NCBI GenBank assembly: GCA_028825335.1 | Contig: JAPKAI010000013.1 | Span: forward strand, 1 to 47,531 | From: Gammaproteobacteria bacterium | GTDB taxonomy: Bacteria; Pseudomonadota; Gammaproteobacteria; Pseudomonadales; Pseudohongiellaceae | Direction of reading: 5' to 3' | DNA length: 47,531 nt | Shown here: positions 35,427-43,005 of the stretch, piece after piece | How the letters are laid out: each line of letters begins with the position of its first letter | Position numbering within the stretch: position 1 is the stretch's first letter | Notes under the pieces: generated by a model | The model's database searches: none | Told to the model about the DNA's origin: nothing | What the model saw: only the letters and a program-made list of their open reading frames with translations | Translations under genes and position numbers: made by a program

Positions 35427-36602
35427 TTATATCAGTTCACCCAAGGCTAGGATGGCATCTTTAAGTTGAAGGTCGCTCAGGTAGGGAGCGGGACCAAAGC
35501 GCAAGAACCCGTCTCTTTGGTCAGTCCATATATCCCTTTGTTTGAGTGCTTGTTGAATACTTGCTGCTTGATTGGTTCGAAGTGATAAAAATCCGGCTAT
35601 AGATTCTAAAGGAATATCGGCCCTCGAAATAAGTTTCTTATCACAATTGAGTTCATCAAAACTCATTCTAAGTATGCCGATTTGATGTTGGCTAAGTGTT
35701 CGCAAAAAATTGGGTGTGAGTTCTTTTTCTTCAAAAAAATCGATAACGGCACAGGCACGATAGTGGCTAATGGGATCGTAAGTGCTGCCCTGAAATCGAT
35801 CACCTCCTCGAGGGTACTGTGTTCGATTAAGGTCCGGCGTCTGTTCTAATTCACCGAATTCTGCATACCAGCCAGTCACTATCGGCCGTAGGTCGCATTG
35901 AGCCGGAATACGTAAAAAGCAATTACCTTCACCAAATTGGCAGTATTTATAGCCGCCCCCGACGAGGTAAGCGTTATCTAGGCCATTGGCTTTTACGTCA
36001 AATGGAAGAACGTTTAGTGCATGGTAAACATCCACCAATAAGGGGATGGCTTTTTCCGTAGTGGTTTCTCCCAATAATGCAAGATGGGGAATGATAACGG
36101 CATTTTTAAACATCACCGCTGACAACATAACTGCTGTCGTATTTTCAGTGATTTGGGCATTCATTCTCTCGCACAATGAGTCAAATGGAGAAACTGGTAC
36201 TCGAATTATTTCCACGCCTTCTTCTTCTAGCCGGTGAAGTTGTCGGCGCATGGAGTAAAACTCGCCATCAGTTGTTACGATACGTTTTCTTTTTCTCCAA
36301 TCGAGAGCGGAGAGAAAACGAACCAATAGATCGTGGGTATTTTGCGCCAATACATAATTTTCATGAGAGGAGTCTCCCAGTAGTTGAGCGTAGAACTGTT
36401 TTAGCTTGTCCGCTTTTTTAAAGGCCTTGCCCCATTTGTCATCGACTGATGCGGTTGCATCACGCCAAGCTTCTTGCAAGCCTAGCTGGGCGCGATCGGG
36501 CCATGCTTGATGTGAATGGCCCGTCAACAAAGTTCTTTGGGTAACAGAAAATTCTTTGTAGTGCTCGGAAATACTAAAATTGTCTAGCTGATTAGAAGTC
36601 AT
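35427..36602 (-). CDS. kynU: Kynureninase
   Basis: A 391-aa PLP enzyme of fold type I. Asp191 and His194 in VDVYHALN bind the cofactor, and Lys219 in GGGYKYCQFGEGN is the Schiff-base lysine, matching the kynureninase Y-K-Y block. The N-terminal TLLTGHSHQAWP and the later RGGDRFQGST are also family features. It cleaves L-kynurenine to anthranilate and alanine (or 3-hydroxykynurenine to 3-hydroxyanthranilate). Its ATG directly follows the kynA stop (TAAATG, no gap), so translation is coupled to kynA. No kynurenine formamidase gene is adjacent. Confidence 0.92.
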   Translation of the reverse strand: MTSNQLDNFSISEHYKEFSVTQRTLLTGHSHQAWPDRAQLGLQEAWRDATASVDDKWGKAFKKADKLKQFYAQLLGDSSHENYVLAQNTHDLLVRFLSALDWRKRKRIVTTDGEFYSMRRQLHRLEEEGVEIIRVPVSPFDSLCERMNAQITENTTAVMLSAVMFKNAVIIPHLALLGETTTEKAIPLLVDVYHALNVLPFDVKANGLDNAYLVGGGYKYCQFGEGNCFLRIPAQCDLRPIVTGWYAEFGELEQTPDLNRTQYPRGGDRFQGSTYDPISHYRACAVIDFFEEKELTPNFLRTLSQHQIGILRMSFDELNCDKKLISRADIPLESIAGFLSLRTNQAASIQQALKQRDIWTDQRDGFLRFGPAPYLSDLQLKDAILALGELI

Positions 36603-37412
36603 TTATAAACTCATACGAACTTGCCATAGATCTGGGAAAATCGGTTTATCTAGAGAGGCCATTAAATAGTTTGCTCCCTCTGATCCGCCGGTGCCTTGCT
36701 TCATTCCTATCGTTCTTTGAACCATTTTCACGTGGCGGTAACGCCATTCCTGAATGCCTTCATCGAGATCAATTAGCGATTCACATAATTGAGTTAGCTT
36801 CGGATCTGTGTGGTAAATTTCCTCAAGAATTTTGACGATAGGATCACTTGCGACTATTTCAGACTGCGACACCGTTGCTAACATTTCTTTTGGCACTGAG
36901 TACCCACGTCCGGCAACAAAGTTTAAAAAAGCATCCCAAAGGCTTGGGTTCTTTAGCCTAGTCTTAAGACTTGCAAATTCTTTGCTGTCTGGGGAGTAGC
37001 GGCTCAATACCGATTCTCTTTTATATCCAAGAGCAAATTCGATCTCTCGAAATTGAACGCTCTGAAGTCCGCTTGCGGAGTCCAAGCGGCTACGAAATGC
37101 ACTAAAATCCTGGGGTGTCATTGTCTCAATAACATCAACTTGAGAGACCATAACCTTTATGATATTACGAACACGCTTTAGTACGTGTAGTGTACGGCCC
37201 AGATCCCCTGTGTGGAGTTGTTTGCAAACAAAGTCTAGCTCGTGCAGCAATTGCTTAAACCAAAGCTCAAATACTTGATGGATGATGATGAACAATAGTT
37301 CGTCATGTTCCGCGCCATCGGGGTTATCCTGCGAGCGCGGCTCTTGAGCATTGAGTATTTTTTCGAGTAGTAAATAACTGCTATAGTTTGTTGCTTGGTC
37401 TTCTTTACTCAT
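36603..37412 (-). CDS. kynA: Tryptophan 2,3-dioxygenase
   Basis: A 269-aa haem protein. The N-terminal YSSYLLLEKIL and EHDELLFIIIHQVFELWFKQ blocks are signature tryptophan-dioxygenase sequences, with His45 as the distal, substrate-side histidine. The C-terminal WRYRHVKMVQRTIG contains the proximal haem ligand His227, followed by KQGTGGSEGANYL, the substrate loop. It opens the tryptophan ring with oxygen to N-formylkynurenine, the first step of the kynurenine route. Its ATG overlaps the stop of a 49-aa ORF (ATGA), and its own stop abuts the kynU ATG. Ribosome binding before the ATG is poor, which fits translational coupling. Confidence 0.93.
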   Translation of the reverse strand: MSKEDQATNYSSYLLLEKILNAQEPRSQDNPDGAEHDELLFIIIHQVFELWFKQLLHELDFVCKQLHTGDLGRTLHVLKRVRNIIKVMVSQVDVIETMTPQDFSAFRSRLDSASGLQSVQFREIEFALGYKRESVLSRYSPDSKEFASLKTRLKNPSLWDAFLNFVAGRGYSVPKEMLATVSQSEIVASDPIVKILEEIYHTDPKLTQLCESLIDLDEGIQEWRYRHVKMVQRTIGMKQGTGGSEGANYLMASLDKPIFPDLWQVRMSL

Positions 37413-37558
37413 TTTTTTTCTGCAAGTTTATTAAGGATCTCGGGTGGAGTATTTAAGGTGAAGCTAGATTCTCTCCCGCTGCCTTCCTTGGTAGCAAGTA
37501 GCAATAGACGAAGATCTGAAATTTCAATCTCCGTTAAGTGGTTTTGATTTCGAGACAC
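37409..37558 (-). CDS. 49-aa ORF coupled to kynA
   Basis: A 49-codon frame starting at GTG (37558) and ending in TGA that overlaps the kynA ATG as ATGA. The protein starts MSRNQNHLTEIEISDLRLLL and ends PPEILNKLAEKK, so it is helical and charged with a short Ser/Gly-rich middle. It contains no tryptophan, so it is not a simple Trp-attenuation leader. The start is uncertain because the nearest AGAGG lies about 17 nt upstream. The overlap, amino acid composition and position at the head of the operon favour a real small gene. No family recognised. Confidence 0.45.
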   Translation of the reverse strand: MSRNQNHLTEIEISDLRLLLLATKEGSGRESSFTLNTPPEILNKLAEKK

Positions 37559-37668
37559 TAGCGTGAAGCATTCAAACCTCTAAGCCTTCAAAATTGAACT
37601 GCCTAGGATGGATAACTGCTTATGGCAGCCTCTGAACCTCGCTGCCATGATTAGGATCATTGATAGTG

Positions 37669-37878
37669 TCAGCCTTCACGACTGTCAATTTCATTTCCAT
37701 TGTAGACCAGCCGTGTAGACCATGGAATTGGATTTCGCAATGCATGATGCGCCATGCAGGAACCCTCCGCTTCGTCAAGTAACGCTTGAATTTTCTCAGC
37801 AGGCTCGGGGGTCTCTATAATGACGTGCTTCTCGACCATTTCACACTGGCCTTCCGTTTTATGGCCGAATTCACGCAT
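37669..37878 (-). CDS. Short OsmC-like protein, possibly a C-terminal fragment
   Basis: A 69-aa protein. Its middle (EKHVIIETPEPAEKIQALL, then EGSCMAHHALRNPIP and LVYNGNEID) resembles the C-terminal half of OsmC-family peroxiredoxin-like proteins, with the second-half Cys in the expected helix. Full OsmC proteins are about 140 aa, so the N-terminal half is absent. It starts 7 nt after the stop of the upstream gene with no strong ribosome binding site. Either a truncated relic or a half-size family member; I could not find the missing half upstream. Confidence 0.5.
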   Translation of the reverse strand: MREFGHKTEGQCEMVEKHVIIETPEPAEKIQALLDEAEGSCMAHHALRNPIPWSTRLVYNGNEIDSREG

Positions 37879-37885
37879 TCGCTAG

Positions 37886-38896
37886 CTAAGGCGTAGATGA
37901 GCGCTCCGCGGCGCGTCCGCCGCTTAGGATATTCTCGATCGCGTAGTTGCCTTCATGGCAGGCGTACTCGTACATTGTGTACTCGTCGTCTCGAGTGAGT
38001 GGCATGGAGATCGTAAAAGGCGCTGAGAAGTTTACTGGATCGGTAACTCGTGCTTCCCACAAAATGGTGTCATCGCTTACACGACTAAAACGCTCTACTA
38101 CACGAAGCTCATCGCTGATGGGCACACCCTTCAGTCGGCCACCCGCGCCGCTGTTGGCAATCATGCCGCGATCATTGTAATTCGTGGTCTCAACTACTAG
38201 CGTATCGCCTTCCCAGCGAGCAATGGAATCACCCATCCATAACTTCACTCTGGAATCGATATGCTCGGTCTTATCGAGATGGATTACTCGGACGTCGTGA
38301 ATCATTTCATGCACGATGGTAAAGGTATCTTCGGTTTGAATGAATCGGTAGGCGTTGTTATAGCCAGCGGGCAGCATAGAGCCTGGCACCCCTCGCGTTA
38401 TACAGCGATCCCAAACAGTGTGATTAGTCCAGTGATCAGCAACATGGGCAAAGCCGTAGTCTCGTTTTGCCTCAGCCTCTGGGCGAATAGGAGCTCGGCC
38501 TGAAGGCGGATCGGTAATCATTGAAGTCTGCCCAGTAGAAAGCACGGTATCCCCAGAATCCATCCAGATTTGATTGTAGCCCCCGATGTTTCCGCCTGCT
38601 TCGACCACGATATTGTCATCGGCGAAGGCTCGACGCTCGGCAATGCGGGCTTCGGCACTGGCGATTTCATCCTGGGAGAGGGTTGTCTGGTCTGCCATCG
38701 AGGCAGGGCGTTCTATTGGGGTGATGGTATCGTTAGTCCACAAGCCCTGAAGGTCAGGCTGACCGTCTGCGGTGCGTCCGACTATATAGGCCTGTGCATT
38801 GGCGGCTGGCGGGCTGAGACTAACCAGTCCGGCGCTAAGAACAATGAGGGCTAGAAGTAATCGCGAGTTCAATCGGGGGTGAGCAATAGTGATCAT
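37886..38896 (-). CDS. Exported protein of unknown function
   Basis: A 336-aa protein with a Sec signal peptide (about 1-36, ending ANAQA). The mature start GRTADGQPDLQGLWTND is typical of a large group of exported uncharacterised proteins in environmental bacteria. Later blocks are GVPGSMLPAGYNNAYRFIQ, IVHEMIHDVRVIHLD and WMGDSIARWEGDTLVVET. The repeated Trp-Glu-Gly and beta-rich pattern suggests a beta-sandwich or barrel. The HEMIHDVR segment is not the zinc-protease motif. I start at the ATG at 38896, with GAGAAG upstream; a TTG 14 codons earlier is unlikely. The small OsmC-like gene follows 7 nt downstream. Confidence 0.78.
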   Translation of the reverse strand: MITIAHPRLNSRLLLALIVLSAGLVSLSPPAANAQAYIVGRTADGQPDLQGLWTNDTITPIERPASMADQTTLSQDEIASAEARIAERRAFADDNIVVEAGGNIGGYNQIWMDSGDTVLSTGQTSMITDPPSGRAPIRPEAEAKRDYGFAHVADHWTNHTVWDRCITRGVPGSMLPAGYNNAYRFIQTEDTFTIVHEMIHDVRVIHLDKTEHIDSRVKLWMGDSIARWEGDTLVVETTNYNDRGMIANSGAGGRLKGVPISDELRVVERFSRVSDDTILWEARVTDPVNFSAPFTISMPLTRDDEYTMYEYACHEGNYAIENILSGGRAAERSSTP

Positions 38897-39265
38897 GGGC
38901 TTCTCAGTATCAACGCTGGCAGAATGATTTTCTTCCAAGTCAAGCTACAGTAATTTGTGGTATGGATCAAAAAAAGATGCTCAGTGGGACGAATTATAGA
39001 ATAGCCATTGAGCAAATTGGCTGCTCAGAGGTCGGAGATAATCATTGGTCTTGATCCTATAAGTAATCGTCTTAGTAGAGCCATTCTTCAGCGAACCAAG
39101 AGAACCTCAGTGGCCCTAAGTACCACTATATCCTGAGCTTTTCATCTTCCCTCCCTTTCTCGTTGCCTATGAAAAGCAGATCTAGTGCTAGCCGCTCCGT
39201 AGACGTTTGGATATGCTCTAGCTCTCGATTCCAAATTCGAAATCTTAACCTGAAGTGCCGTATTG
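38897..39265. other. Intergenic region without a recognised gene
   Basis: About 370 nt between the exported unknown and the broken DUF1330 gene. I see only short chance frames and one 9-bp inverted pair, GCTTTTCAT (39137-39145) with ATGAAAAGC (39169-39177). It should contain the promoter of the exported protein on the minus strand, but none is clear. Confidence 0.35.
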
Positions 39266-39592
39266 ATGAGCGTATAAATTATCGCAGACATAAAAATTAC
39301 TGATGATAGTTGGGTGCCTGACTATGCGGCGAACGCACATAACATAGTCCATAAGCACGGCGGAAAATATTTAGCTAGGAGCGGAAATATTAAGGTAATG
39401 GAAGGTGAGCCGTTGGATACTTCATTGATTGCATTGCTAGAATTTCCCGATGCTGATGCAGCCGAAGCGTTCGCAAACGATCCAGAATATGACCCATATG
39501 GCGAGGCTCGGCAAAAAGGAAGCGAAAGTCGCTTTCAAATGATTCATGATACAGATGTGGCGGGCACCATTTCCTATCTGGGTAAAGGCTGA
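39266..39592 (+). pseudogene. DUF1330 gene with TAA at codon 4
   Basis: From the ATG at 39266 the frame reads M-S-V, then TAA (39275-39277), then IIADIKITDDSWVPDYAANA and onward to the stop at 39592. DUF1330 proteins normally begin M-x-x-Y-I-I-A-D, so the TAA stands exactly where a tyrosine codon (TAT or TAC) is expected. The rest is intact: GGKYLARSGN, LLEFPDADAAEAFANDPEY, and a full-length end, about 108 aa in total. The family is a small ferredoxin-like fold of unknown function. Translation from a GTG at 39314 would drop the first beta strand. A recent nonsense change or a sequence error explains this. Confidence 0.7.
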
Positions 39593-39634
39593 TTGAAATG
39601 ATGGATTAATGAGGGGCGGATCCATAAAGTATAG

Positions 39635-40822
39635 CTATGACATTGGTTCAGGCCGCCTCGCAGCCGTTCTGAATATTATCGGAACCAGCAGTAGCAACAA
39701 CGGTAGAGCAAATACCATCACACCACTCCAGCCAATGCTAGCCAATAGAATGCCCGCACTAAGTGAGCCTAGCGCTTGTAAACCAAAAACCAGAAAATCA
39801 TTGACCGCCTGCACCTTAAATCGTTCCGAGGCACGGTAGCTTTGGGTCAGCAAGGTAGTACCACCAAGGAATAGGAAATTCCAACCTACGCCGAGGAATA
39901 CCAGAGTCCCCCAGTAGCTGATGAAGTCGGGCTGGCCCCATCCAATAAATATACAAACTATCATTAGAGCGAATCCTGCCTGGATGATCCGCTTAACACC
40001 CAGCCAAGAGATTAAAAACCCACTGAAGAATGAAGGGACATACATGGCAAGGATGTGGCTCTGAATGACTCTGGTTGTTTCTTCCAGAGAGTGAAGATCC
40101 ATTTCGTGCATGCTCAGAGGCGTTGCGGTCATTATAAGACTCATGACGCTATATCCTACGGCAGCAGATGCTATTGCTAGGATCAGTGTGGGTTGTCTGA
40201 AAATTTTCCCTAGAGGTCTCGCCGCGCTAAATTGGTCTTGTTTTTCGAATGTCGTTTTTTTATAGAACGCCAGCAAGATCAGGAACGATACAGTCAGCAT
40301 TGCTGCCATGCCTAGAAATGAACCGACGTAGTCAGGAAGTCCTTCGATGACACTGAAGCGGCGTGCCACTTCTGGCCCGAGCAGTGCGGCAACGATGCCG
40401 GCTAGCATTAAAAATGACAGGCATTTGGGTATTTGTTCGTTTGGCACTGAATCTGCGACAGCGAAACGAAACTGCTGCAGGAAGGCGATGTAATTACCAA
40501 TCAGGAAAGAAGCGATACAAAACAGCGTAAACGATTGTTGATAGATAGCAAAGGCGGCAAAGAGCGAAGCAAAGATGGCGAGTGCAGTGCCTGCAAGAAA
40601 GCCGGCCTTTCTGCCCACTTTTGACATCAGATAAGACGCCGGTATTGTTGCAAAAGCGATGCCGGAAATTTGAATAGCTATGGGTAGAGTTGCCCAATCA
40701 ATCGAAGGGGCGATCTGCGCCCCGACAATGCCGCCTAGCAATACAAGAATTGGTGCTGCGGTTTGACCAAAGCATTGCGCGAAGGTTAGAACGATAAGGG
40801 TTCTGTAATTTCCGAATTTCAC
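39635..40822 (-). CDS. Major facilitator superfamily transporter
   Basis: A 395-aa protein with about 12 hydrophobic helices. The helix 2-3 loop has SYLMSKVGRKAGF, a reduced form of the MFS signature. A short hydrophilic loop near 190-205 separates the halves. The start is GTG at 40822, with GGGAG 8 nt upstream. It is single, converging on the DUF1330 remnant and divergent from the alpha/beta hydrolase gene. The substrate is not predictable from sequence or neighbours. Confidence 0.85.
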   Translation of the reverse strand: MKFGNYRTLIVLTFAQCFGQTAAPILVLLGGIVGAQIAPSIDWATLPIAIQISGIAFATIPASYLMSKVGRKAGFLAGTALAIFASLFAAFAIYQQSFTLFCIASFLIGNYIAFLQQFRFAVADSVPNEQIPKCLSFLMLAGIVAALLGPEVARRFSVIEGLPDYVGSFLGMAAMLTVSFLILLAFYKKTTFEKQDQFSAARPLGKIFRQPTLILAIASAAVGYSVMSLIMTATPLSMHEMDLHSLEETTRVIQSHILAMYVPSFFSGFLISWLGVKRIIQAGFALMIVCIFIGWGQPDFISYWGTLVFLGVGWNFLFLGGTTLLTQSYRASERFKVQAVNDFLVFGLQALGSLSAGILLASIGWSGVMVFALPLLLLLVPIIFRTAARRPEPMS

Positions 40823-41055
40823 TCAGGGGCTCCCGCTCCAGCACAGTTCGACACGAGAGCTTGATACCCGCTGCGTAAGTCTAACCTATTAAGAGGTCGT
40901 CTTGTTCTGCGCTGAGAATAAAATCAATTACAGTTGCTGAATTTTTACTTAGGCCTGTTTTATAGCTCGATTGCAGGATGTGCTATTGTTGTTTTTTAGC
41001 ACTTTGGTGGCCTTCTGCGCGGCCTCTAAATAGCTTGTTCGAACCTGGAGAAATC

Positions 41056-42066
41056 ATGAATAATCCTAACTGCTCGCCTGTTGCTCTTGCCTGGGTAACC
41101 CTGTTATCTCTTTTCACCATCTCGTTCGCGGGAGTGGCATCGGCCCAGTCTAGCCCTCCTTCCTCGGCGCCTAGTGATTGGGGACCGATGTCCATCAGTT
41201 TGGAGGAATTTGAATATCCGTACTCGGTCGAGTACATGAACTTCAGTGTCTATGGCGAAGAGGTGCGTATCGCCTATATGGACGTAGCTCCAACGGGCCC
41301 TGCAAATGGACGCTCTGTAATCCTCCATCATGGAGGTCTGTATTACGGTTGGTATTGGAGTGAGCAAATTAAGGCGTTGGCGCAAGAGGGCTATCGAGTG
41401 GTTGTGAAAGACCGCCTCGGTTGGGGCAAGTCCTCAAAGCCAATAATCCCCTATAGCATCAGTTTGTGGGCTTCTAATACGGCGCGCTTGATGGATCATC
41501 TGGAGATCGAACAAGCAGCCATAGTGGGTCACTCTATCGGTGGGCAGATGGTCACACGCTTCGCTTTCCTTTATCCGGAGCGGATAACCCATCTCGTTAC
41601 CGTGAACCAAGTAGGACTGACAGACCGTCGTACTGGAAGAGGATTTAGGCCGTTGACTGGAGAGGTCGATGCGAACCCAGACATGGATGAGGTCTATGCC
41701 GGCTTATTGCGCTGGGCAGACGATAACTATAGTACCTGGCAGCCGGAGTTCATCGATCATATGCGCATCCGCTACGGTCAGCGGCTAAGTGGAGACTGGC
41801 CCCGTCTAGCCTATGTGAGTCAACTGACTAACCACATGCGTGCTATGGATACGGTAGTGAACGACAGGCAACACATTCAGACGAAGACGTTGATTCTCGG
41901 TGGCGTCGATGACTATCCGACTTTTGCGGAAGAGGCGCGACAGGCTGCAGATGCTTTCCCGAACGGGGAAGTCTTTCTCATTCCAGACGTGGGGCACAAT
42001 CCCCACGAGGAAGTGCCCGATGTAGTGAGCGCGGAATTGATTCGGTTTCTTGATTCTGGGAATTAA
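41056..42066 (+). CDS. Exported alpha/beta hydrolase
   Basis: A 336-aa protein with a Sec signal peptide (about 1-30). The alpha/beta hydrolase core holds the oxyanion HHGG at 91-94, the nucleophile Ser160 in GHSIGG, the acid Asp285 or Asp286 in GGVDDYP, and His314 in VGHNPHEE. The KDRLGWGKSSKP strand-loop is typical of epoxide hydrolase/haloalkane dehalogenase-type folds. I start at the ATG at 41056 because GGAG lies 6 nt upstream; an ATG at 40978 is in frame but would mask the signal peptide. It should act in the periplasm on an unknown ester or epoxide. It is followed by a bidirectional hairpin. Confidence 0.87.
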   Translation: MNNPNCSPVALAWVTLLSLFTISFAGVASAQSSPPSSAPSDWGPMSISLEEFEYPYSVEYMNFSVYGEEVRIAYMDVAPTGPANGRSVILHHGGLYYGWYWSEQIKALAQEGYRVVVKDRLGWGKSSKPIIPYSISLWASNTARLMDHLEIEQAAIVGHSIGGQMVTRFAFLYPERITHLVTVNQVGLTDRRTGRGFRPLTGEVDANPDMDEVYAGLLRWADDNYSTWQPEFIDHMRIRYGQRLSGDWPRLAYVSQLTNHMRAMDTVVNDRQHIQTKTLILGGVDDYPTFAEEARQAADAFPNGEVFLIPDVGHNPHEEVPDVVSAELIRFLDSGN

Positions 42067-42077
42067 TACGAAGAGGG

Positions 42078-42119
42078 CAGAGTAAACATACTGAGCTTCA
42101 AATCTGTATGTTTACTCTG
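42078..42119. terminator. Perfect 14-bp inverted repeat between convergent genes
   Basis: CAGAGTAAACATAC (42078-42091) pairs perfectly with GTATGTTTACTCTG (42106-42119) around a 14-nt loop. It lies 12 nt after the hydrolase stop and 28 nt before the stop of the convergent cupin gene, a position that fits a two-way transcript end. It shares the CAGAGTAA core with the hairpin at 25617-25655. No long T-run is present. Confidence 0.6.
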
Positions 42120-42146
42120 ATCAAAGTGCTTCTAAGGTTTAGAGTT

Positions 42147-42713
42147 CTAATCTTCTATCGAAGGATGCACATAACCTGTAGGCAACACCTGGCCCGGGTC
42201 AACACGCAAACTCAAGTAGGTAATTTGATCTTGTATGTTCCTAAATCCATGAGGCACGCCGGCAGGTATAACAACTATATCACCCGTCGAAATGGTTTGG
42301 GTCTGGCCATTGACGACAGTGCGACTGCCACTAGGGCCGATCAATTCCATAACTGATATATTGCTGGCAGGAAATTCTATGTCACCGCTTATGTCACCTC
42401 CAGTCACGAGCGTGCCAGAGCCTGATAATACGTAATAAATCTCAGCAATGGCATGATGCACAATCGCATTTACTACCTCTCCTTCGGTGCGATTACCTTT
42501 GCGCTGCAAAATCCCAACACCAACGTTTACATCGTCGCCGATATCAACCACCTTGATTTGCTGATCGATGGTCTCTCCCATGTGTTCGAAGACAGTCATG
42601 ATGTCCGCGCGCGATACATGAGTTGCCGTCGTAGGTCGCTGTGCGAAAAGATTGGGGGATAGCGCACAAAGTAATGTAGCGCTGAGCATAACCTTGAGTA
42701 TTTTATTATTCAT
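42147..42713 (-). CDS. Exported cupin-domain protein
   Basis: A 188-aa protein with a Sec signal peptide (1-25). The cupin fold has motif 1 as HHAIAEIYYVLSGSGTL (His, Glu and Gly in the usual spacing) and motif 2 as GDIVVIPAGVPHGFRNI (with the last metal-ligand His). It should bind one metal ion in the periplasm. Cupins include dioxygenases, isomerases and sensory or binding proteins, so the activity is open. It is monocistronic. Its 5' end faces the molybdenum hydroxylase operon terminator. Confidence 0.85.
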   Translation of the reverse strand: MNNKILKVMLSATLLCALSPNLFAQRPTTATHVSRADIMTVFEHMGETIDQQIKVVDIGDDVNVGVGILQRKGNRTEGEVVNAIVHHAIAEIYYVLSGSGTLVTGGDISGDIEFPASNISVMELIGPSGSRTVVNGQTQTISTGDIVVIPAGVPHGFRNIQDQITYLSLRVDPGQVLPTGYVHPSIED

Positions 42714-42953
42714 GTTTTACCTTCCTCGTGTGCTGTCTTTATTATTTAAAACTGGGTCAAAACTAAAATTAGTAGTTACAGACTATCTTACTCGTGATCT
42801 TATCGCCACTCGTGAAGCCTCCGCCGTAGCGGGATACTATCACTAGAGACACACTGGGGTTTGATCGATTCGCGAATTGAATCAATGGGTTAAAATTGGC
42901 GGATTAAAATGCGCTATAGAGTGCGCCAAGAATGTACAGTTTGTGTGTGTAAA

Positions 42954-42990
42954 AATAAGGCTGTGAGTTGTTAAGCTCACAACCTTATTT
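42954..42990 (-). terminator. Terminator of the molybdenum hydroxylase operon
   Basis: On the minus strand an AATAAGG/CCTTATT outer stem and a GTGAG/CTCAC inner stem, with a 2-nt internal bulge, enclose an 8-nt loop. The stem is followed by TTTTT. It lies 16 nt beyond the stop of the large subunit gene at 43006. Confidence 0.75.
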
Positions 42991-43005
42991 AAACAACGTG
43001 CTCGA

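Noticed and set aside
19870-39277. Possible recoding of TAA as a sense codon, because two genes have in-frame TAA
   Set aside because: TAA ends many intact genes here (for example kynA and kynU), so a changed code is excluded. Decay or sequence error is simpler.
42652-42846. 64-codon plus-strand frame over the cupin start and its upstream region
   Set aside because: It is antisense to the cupin signal peptide, whose reverse complement gives the hydrophobic look. No ribosome binding site.
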